This document shows positions 58,601-64,000 of a stretch of DNA of 64,000 nucleotides, piece after piece (the stretch's first letter is position 1; each line of letters begins with the position of its first letter). The notes under the pieces are model-generated. The model worked only from the letters and a program-made list of their open reading frames with translations. It was not told the DNA's origin and ran no database searches. A program made the translations under genes and the position numbers. The DNA comes from Laburnicola sp. R22_1 (lineage: Eukaryota > Ascomycota > Dothideomycetes > Pleosporales > Didymosphaeriaceae), in NCBI GenBank assembly GCA_014281115.1, contig JACONQ010000009.1, forward strand, positions 372,001-436,000, given 5' to 3'.

Positions 58601-59059
58601 GCAGGGCCAGACGCTGGTCTGCCTCGTTGACTGCGCTCTCGAGTAGCTGCACCCGGATGGTAGCTTTGTCTTCTTTGCTGACTGCACTGAAAATAGTCAG
58701 AATATGTGTGCTGCATTCGTTGCTGGTTCAAGCATACTTGGTAGCTGTCTTGCGCCAGTACTTGTCGATGCCGTTCTTGAGCTGGATAATGGCGAGGTAA
58801 CGGACCTCAAACGGGAGGGATTTGTCCAGGAAGACAGCCTACAAGGGGTCAGTCTTCAAACAATGGCAAATTTGGAGCTCCGTACCTGCAGCAATGGATA
58901 GTATCCGCGTGCCTTCTCCCACTGTTGCAGCTGCTTCGTGCCCGTCTGGATCTGGGTTGGATCCGATGAAGACGCCGACCGCAGAACATGGTACAGGATG
59001 CCCTCGGTCAGAGGGTTCGCCTCCGCCGGCACCTCGATCGCGCTGAACTCGACGTCCAT
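55625..59059 (-). CDS. KAP120: Importin-11/KAP120-type karyopherin beta, 7 exons, 1,048 aa
   Basis: Exons: 59059-58886, 58838-58738, 58686-58549, 58500-57461, 57413-56941, 56893-55920, 55871-55625; introns 47, 51, 48, 47, 47 and 48 bp. The sum is 3,147 nt, an exact frame. The start carries the importin-beta N-terminal domain: ILYHVLRSASSSDPTQIQTG then QLQQWEKARGYYPLLQ, VFLDKSLPFEVRYLAIIQLK, NGIDKYWRK. HEAT-type helices follow to the end, including VFQQILQILRTSADP, YDFPSRNKDVQEFW and LEEWFGHIENIGDPPNKKLM near the C-terminus. KAP120/importin-11 carries cargo, in yeast including ribosome-assembly factors, through nuclear pores. Length is close to the yeast protein (about 1,030). It shares a 581 bp upstream region with PEX2. 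Confidence 0.93.
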
Positions 59060-59640
59060 GGCTCAAGCCCAGGTTGTATCAATATTGGGGTCGTGGTGGG
59101 GTCATGCGAGCTGTGTATGGATCCGTGGCGATACTCGGGTGGCGGGCGGGCTACAAGCGACTAGGCAGCTGCGTGGTGGTGGTGGAAGGTGACGAGTGTC
59201 CTGCTCACCCAGGAAACAGAAGGACCATGAGGCAGCCAGTGTTCGAGAATGTTTACCTGCAGCCGCTCGAGGGCGCGAAAAAGACCCCCGCAGTGCTCCG
59301 TATCAGCCTCGTCGGTCGCGGCCTGCTCCCTACCGGCTCAGCGCGTCACGCACACGCTCCGCTCACATGCGTGCAACGACCACCACTCGTTCTCACGATT
59401 CCAGCATATATATCATCTCCAGTCCCGAGGCATTTGGATTTAGCATGCGTTCCTCGTGTTGGGTAACCATGCACCTCACCAGCCCGTCCTAGCATTCTCC
59501 CGCCGTCAGCCCAGCGCTGGACCTCGGCCCAACACTCGTTGATCACGCTATCACGTTTCCCTCTCACGACCTCGAGACCTCCCGTCGCATCTTAACGGCC
59601 CTTGTTCACGCCGGATTCCTTCCCGCCCAATGCGCCCGCA
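59060..59640. promoter_or_regulatory. Shared upstream region of KAP120 and PEX2 genes
   Basis: The start codons at 59059 (minus) and 59641 (plus) face away from each other across 581 bp. It must hold both promoters and 5' UTRs. Pyrimidine-rich tracts and a CATATATATC word near 59,405 are visible, but no defined factor site can be named. ORFs inside it show no family features. Confidence 0.7.
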
Positions 59641-61200
59641 ATGCCTTCCGCCGACTTCGCCGCAGCACAAGAACGCATAGCTGCCCGTCGCGCCCAACGC
59701 GCCCGCACCCAACATCAATCCTCAGCCGCGCCCAGCTCCACCCGCCTCCCCTTCCCCTTCAGTACATTCAGTAGCAGTACGCGCTCAGTATGGGACTCGA
59801 TAAGAGGGCGCGAAGGAACACGGCCCGCCTTCCGCGTCGGCCAGGTGGACGCTGAACTCCTGGACGAAGAATTACTAGATCTACTCAAAGGGCAGGTCGG
59901 AGAAGGGCTCAAGTACTTCGGGACACACCTCACAGATGCATGGGCGCCGGAGATACTCCTCGCCTTACGACTCGTGCTCTTCAAGCTGAGCATCTGGAAC
60001 AACAACGCAAGCTACGGCGCGCACCTCCAAGGCCTCCGCTACACCGACGCGCGAAGCAGCGCGCCCGACCGACCGCCCCCCAAACAATGGCAGAAAATCG
60101 CCTACGGCATCGTCACCGTCGGCGGGCGATACGCCTGGACAAAGTGGGAAGACTACCTCCTCGCCGCGCAAGAAGACTATACACACCCACAATCGCCGGC
60201 CATGAAGCTCGCCTCGCAAATCACCGAATCCCTCGACTCAGCCCACGACATCGCCTCGCTGGCCTCGTTCCTCGTCTTCCTCGTAAACGGCCGCTACCGC
60301 ACCCTCACCGACCGGCTCCTCCGCCTCCGCCTGACGCCCACCTCGCACGCCACCAGCCGCGAAGTCTCCTTCGAGTATCTAAACCGCCAACTCGTCTGGC
60401 ACGCCTTCACCGAGTTTCTCCTCTTCCTCCTCCCCCTCGTCGGCATCGCCCGCTGGCGCCGCATCCTCGCCCGCACATGGCGCAAAGCCAAATCCTCCAT
60501 GCTGGCCCTCCTCGGTCGCGCTCCCGCCCCCTCAGACGACGACGACACCACCAAAGCGACCGGCGAACTAGGCTTCCTCCCCGAACGCACTTGCGCCATC
60601 TGCTACCGCGATCAGAACCCCACCTCCATCACCGAGCAGGATGTAATATCGCAGTCTGCAGGCGGCGGCGGCGTCGTGGGCTCCGCTGCAACGGATATCA
60701 CCAACCCGTACGAGACGATACCATGTCGCTGTGTATATTGCTTCGCCTGTCTCGCGCAACGCATCGCCAGCGAAGAAGGCGAGGGCTGGACATGTCTGCG
60801 GTGCGGAGAAGTCGTCAAAGAATGCAGGCCCTGGAACGGAGATGTGTTGGACGACACGCGGAGGCCGCAATCCCAGGCTAGCGGGCATGGGAACGGGAAG
60901 AGCGTGGGGTTTGTCGCCGCGGAGGGGAATGACGAGCTGGGACAGAGAGATGAGCAGGGTTTATTGAGGGAGGTTGAGCCTATGCCTGAGCAGGAAGGTG
61001 AGGACCAGATGTCCGTTGTTGGCGAGGAGAGCATCTTGGAAGCTAGTTCGCGGAGTCTGGATTGGGGACGGAGTCTGGATGAGAGCGCGGAGTGGGCGCG
61101 TGCGAGTGATAATCGGAGCGTGGATGAGCATAGTGAAGAGTATGATGAGGATAAAGAGGAAGAGGGTGAAGAACTGGAAGAAATTGAGTATGATCAATGA
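59641..61200 (+). CDS. PEX2: Peroxin-2 (RING E3 of peroxisome import), 519 aa
   Basis: Single exon. I start at the in-frame ATG at 59641 (MPSADFAAAQERIAARRAQR); the open frame upstream has no ATG. The Pex2/Pex12 N-terminal domain includes VGQVDAELLDEELLDLLKGQ, the SIWNNNASYGAHLQGLRYTD segment and the hydrophobic HAFTEFLLFLLPLVGIARW membrane region. A RING finger follows: CAICYRDQN, then IPCRCVYCFACLAQR and WTCLRCGEVV. PEX2 with PEX10 and PEX12 forms the peroxisomal membrane ubiquitin ligase that recycles PEX5. At the usual RING His position there is a Cys (PCRCVYC). The C-terminal 130 residues are an acidic, disordered tail (EEDE-rich), longer than in yeast. Confidence 0.93.
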   Translation: MPSADFAAAQERIAARRAQRARTQHQSSAAPSSTRLPFPFSTFSSSTRSVWDSIRGREGTRPAFRVGQVDAELLDEELLDLLKGQVGEGLKYFGTHLTDAWAPEILLALRLVLFKLSIWNNNASYGAHLQGLRYTDARSSAPDRPPPKQWQKIAYGIVTVGGRYAWTKWEDYLLAAQEDYTHPQSPAMKLASQITESLDSAHDIASLASFLVFLVNGRYRTLTDRLLRLRLTPTSHATSREVSFEYLNRQLVWHAFTEFLLFLLPLVGIARWRRILARTWRKAKSSMLALLGRAPAPSDDDDTTKATGELGFLPERTCAICYRDQNPTSITEQDVISQSAGGGGVVGSAATDITNPYETIPCRCVYCFACLAQRIASEEGEGWTCLRCGEVVKECRPWNGDVLDDTRRPQSQASGHGNGKSVGFVAAEGNDELGQRDEQGLLREVEPMPEQEGEDQMSVVGEESILEASSRSLDWGRSLDESAEWARASDNRSVDEHSEEYDEDKEEEGEELEEIEYDQ

Positions 61201-61495
61201 AGAACTTCGTTGATTTACGTTGGACATCACGCCTGCCACAGATACGTCGTCATTACAATTGGCATATTGGGGACCAAAGGTCTTAGTCGTAATTCTGCCG
61301 TTTCTCAGGCTGATACCGCATATGCTACAATGTGGTGAAGATCCCAAGTTGGACCAGATCACCGTCTCCAGCTAAGCTTGAGCGTATCCTTTCGCCCCTT
61401 GCACATCACTGTGTTATTCATCCTCCCCACAAGCAGTTTTGCGCCGCTCAATACGCTATCATGCATGTACATCGTGAAATCCTCCCCCCGCCTCA
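61201..61495. other. Convergent 3' region of PEX2 and BuGZ-like genes
   Basis: A 295 bp space between two stop codons on opposite strands. It should hold both polyadenylation regions. No further feature is evident. Confidence 0.6.
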
Positions 61496-62495
61496 TCACG
61501 TCTGCATAAACTCGCCAAACTTGGGCAAACGCGCCATCTTCTCTTCCGGGCTGAGAAGCTCGTCGTAGAACACGAGGTTGATGTGCTTGTCCTTCTTGCT
61601 CTTCTTGTCTGCCGGGGGTGCATCGGCTGCGGCCGCCTTCTGCGCCTCCGTCGCAATGAGGTCGTCCAACGACGCCTGGATAGCCTCTGTGCCTGGCGCT
61701 GCGCCGTTCGGGGGGAAAGTACCTGGAGGTGGGGCGCCGAAACCGGGGCGTTGAGGGAGGCCTGAGACACCAGGTACGGGGGGATATGCGGGGGGGGATT
61801 GGCTTGGGGGAAACTGCGCGGCGGCACCTGGTGGCGCGAAAGGCGGTACAGCTGCCGGTGGTGTCTGTAGTATAGGATTAGTAGCACGTCTACTACGCCG
61901 AGGACACGCGCGCTCGCAATACTCACAGTCTCAGGCTTGATCTCGGCCACAGGCGGCGGCAGCGTCCCGTTCGCTTTGTCAATCCTGTACTTCTCTACCC
62001 TCTTTGCGATCTCGTCGACGGTCTCGTGCTTCCTGGTGCGCTTGTGCGGCGCGCCGTTGAGCGCGCCCCTCGCCGGATTGCCTGATGCCCGCTGTCGCTC
62101 TGCCTCCTCTGCGAAATGCTGCTGCGTGACCTGCGTGTTGTGCTGATCAATGACCTCGGAAGGTACACCTTCCATGCCGAAGATCTCGATATCGAGGCTT
62201 TGGCGGCCGGGAATCGCATTGTCGACTTGCAGTAGCTGCTCCTTGTGGACCTGGGTCATGTGTACGTTGAGACCTGGGGAACTGTTAGCTTACGATGCCA
62301 AGGCGTGGTGGGAGACGAGGCGGACTGACCTCCGGCGGTGTTCAGTCGGCGGCCGCATTTGTCGCATTTGAAGTGCTTCGCTTTCTGGTGCGATATGAGG
62401 ATCTTGAGGTCGTCGAAGTCGCGCTCGCAGTAGAAGCACCATGGCCGCTCGAGCTTCTGGTTGAGATCGGGGTACCTCTTTCTTTTCTTCGTCAT
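61496..62495 (-). CDS. BuGZ/ZNF207-like C2H2 zinc finger protein, 293 aa
   Basis: Exons 62495-62330, 62273-61927, 61864-61496 (882 nt); introns 56 and 62 bp. The N-terminus is highly conserved: [20 protein letters not shown], then two C2H2-type fingers ([22 protein letters not shown] and [13 protein letters not shown] joined by splicing to LNVHMTQVH), followed by [20 protein letters not shown]. The middle is Pro/Gly-rich ([18 protein letters not shown]), and the end [20 protein letters not shown] resembles the GLEBS-like/C-terminal part of the family. In animals ZNF207/BuGZ binds spindle microtubules and BUB3 and also associates with splicing factors; the fungal role is inferred only. Confidence 0.92.
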
Positions 62496-64000
62496 CGTGC
62501 CTAGTTTCCACTCGTTAGGTTCGGCGATACGTGCGCACGAGCGGTTCTGGAAGGTCGATATTAGTTGCGAGGTCGTCGTGTCGAGCGGTGGAGCTGGTGG
62601 TGAGCTCGCGGCTGCAGGCTAGCGCGGGTGGGCTTGGCGCGTGAACTTTTCTCCGCAGACGCTGCTGCAGCAATCCCACCACCTTCACTTCAAACCATCT
62701 CGCCGAGTCAGGACGGTTGGACATCGAGGACAAGCATGCCGGCTCTGGGCAGCTCAGAAGGGCTTATCAACAAACGAGTACTGCAAAGAGCAGGCTCACG
62801 ACCCGCTGGCCTGACTGGGTACGAATTCTCACCAAAGTCTTTGAAATATGGTTTCGATACATAGGCGCAACCAGCACACCAGCCACTTGGTCTCAGACAC
62901 ATCCCACAAGTCCCTTCGGGGAGCGTCCTTCATCTGCGCGTCTTGCGTTGGATGTCGTGTATGCGGCTGCACAAACGATCGTGCATTTTCGTTGCCAGAA
63001 AAACCCACCGAGAGGTCCCTCATAGTTCACGCTTCCTCGCTCTTCATGAGAATCTTCTACGAAGAGCGTGACTCCTTGCGTACCTACATTACGAACACAT
63101 CAAAACGTCATTGTTACCATCTTCCCTGCCCCGTGTGCCCATGACAGTGTGATATCCTCAGGCCTCCGCCGTTAAGGTATTCTTCACATCTAACGATGGC
63201 TAAAGTACATTTCGAAATTTTACTCGCTATTCGTGTGTGTGACCATATGAATATGGGCGTAGGTGCCGAATGTATTGCATACAGTACGATTTCCATAAGA
63301 ATGCACATGTCATGTGCGAACGTCTCGCACCAAGACACGGGGAAATTCTGTTGAGATTTCGGGGCCATTGTAGACTGATCAGTGAGACGAGACGATACAA
63401 CGCAGTAACAACTGTGCTCATTTCTTTTGTTCATTTCTTCAGATGCGTTCGTAGTCAACTCAACCTTTTACAGATTATAAAACTTAATCGCGCAACTACA
63501 GTTCAAAAACTAAAGTACGTAAAAAGAAGGGCACACATAGTATCAAGTCTCGGCGACCACAATGTCTTATTGCTTCTTCCTGACCTGGTTTTTTCCTCTT
63601 CGTGCCCACAGAGCCTATTGTACAAAGTTGAACAGAAATTCGGGTGCACCATAAAAAGGACAGGTGCAAGAAGATTCCGACTATCAATAGATAGCTAGTC
63701 GTGTAATTTTATTCGCGTGACATTTCGAAAGGAGCAGATGGGTAATAAAATGATGGGCCATAAGCTGCCAAGATGCACCGAGCGTTGATACGGCCGGCGG
63801 CTTGTTTAGGCTTGTTTAGGGCACAAGGGGACCTGCGTCAGTTTTCGCTGACGAGAATGCGCCACAGGCCGGAGATCAGCTTTGTACATACGGCCACGAG
63901 CAACGGCATCTGTTGCTATCGTCTGGTCTCTGGTGACGCCATGCTCCGGCCTGCGCAGATCGCCCGTGCGCCTGCTGTTTCGAGCATAGACCCCCGTACA
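62496..64000. other. Gene-free right end, normal composition
   Basis: Upstream region of the BuGZ-like gene followed by about 1.4 kb where only short overlapping ORFs occur on both strands. A short direct repeat GGCTTGTTTA occurs twice near 63,801-63,821. No domain, tRNA or repeat family was recognised. A gene could start beyond the edge. Confidence 0.5.

Noticed and set aside
59074..59492. Two overlapping plus ORFs upstream of PEX2
   Set aside because: Neither has family features, they overlap the shared upstream region, and they show no consistent coding signal.
59940..60881. 313-codon plus ORF rich in Arg and His
   Set aside because: It is a shifted frame of PEX2, whose own frame shows the Pex2 domain and RING finger.

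Overview
The window is fungal nuclear DNA, most likely from a filamentous ascomycete (Pezizomycotina; Dothideomycetes/Pleosporales would fit, but that is inference). Genes have several 44-85 bp GT..AG introns, and the proteins are typical of ascomycetes: a KAP120 importin, PEX2, a BuGZ-like zinc finger protein, a GH76 mannanase-like enzyme and an AIM9-like phosphotransferase. The window has two compartments with a sharp border near 37.44 kb. The left part (1-37,440) is extremely AT- and TpA-rich, has no intact gene and is a graveyard of transposons carrying C-to-T/G-to-A damage, the mark of repeat-induced point mutation (RIP). The right part (37.4-64 kb) has ordinary composition and holds the genes.

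Left compartment: elements are nested and most can be bounded by target-site duplications. They are a 5.7 kb hAT element (1184-6903, 8 bp TSD); a repeat family with poly-T ends and 12-14 bp TSDs (about 7117-8250, 19717-20873, 28102-28319, plus one end near 37,437); MITE-like repeats (8266-8670, 35036-35270 and half copies); a 1-1.2 kb repeat (10437-12797 and 24670-25908), the first copy carrying a Tc1/mariner element (11364-12687); a deleted hAT derivative (14085-18595) that holds a pogo/Fot-like element (14299-16134) and a Mutator-like element (16250-18461); a Ty3/gypsy element spanning 19008-35019 with four younger insertions inside it, including a Ty1/copia element (28825-34189); and another pogo-like element (about 35457-37273).

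Right compartment: an AIM9-like phosphotransferase gene (38185-39931, minus); a pogo-like element damaged only by in-frame stops (40861-42971); a hypothetical gene split by a 3.1 kb hAT element (gene 43686-47644, hAT 43972-47068); a kinase-like gene whose spliced product ends in a membrane helix (49183-50072); a CorA-like transporter gene (50670-52353, minus); a secreted GH76 protein (53190-55161); then a conserved housekeeping block: KAP120/importin-11 (55625-59059, minus), divergent from PEX2 (59641-61200), which converges on the BuGZ/ZNF207-like gene (61496-62495, minus).

The genes do not form one pathway. The layout is a conserved core block joined to an accessory zone and then a RIP-inactivated isochore. 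I found no CRISPR array, operon, rRNA or tRNA gene. Exon models were built by eye from splice motifs and reading frame. All spliced lengths quoted are exact multiples of three, but none has been checked against transcripts or databases.
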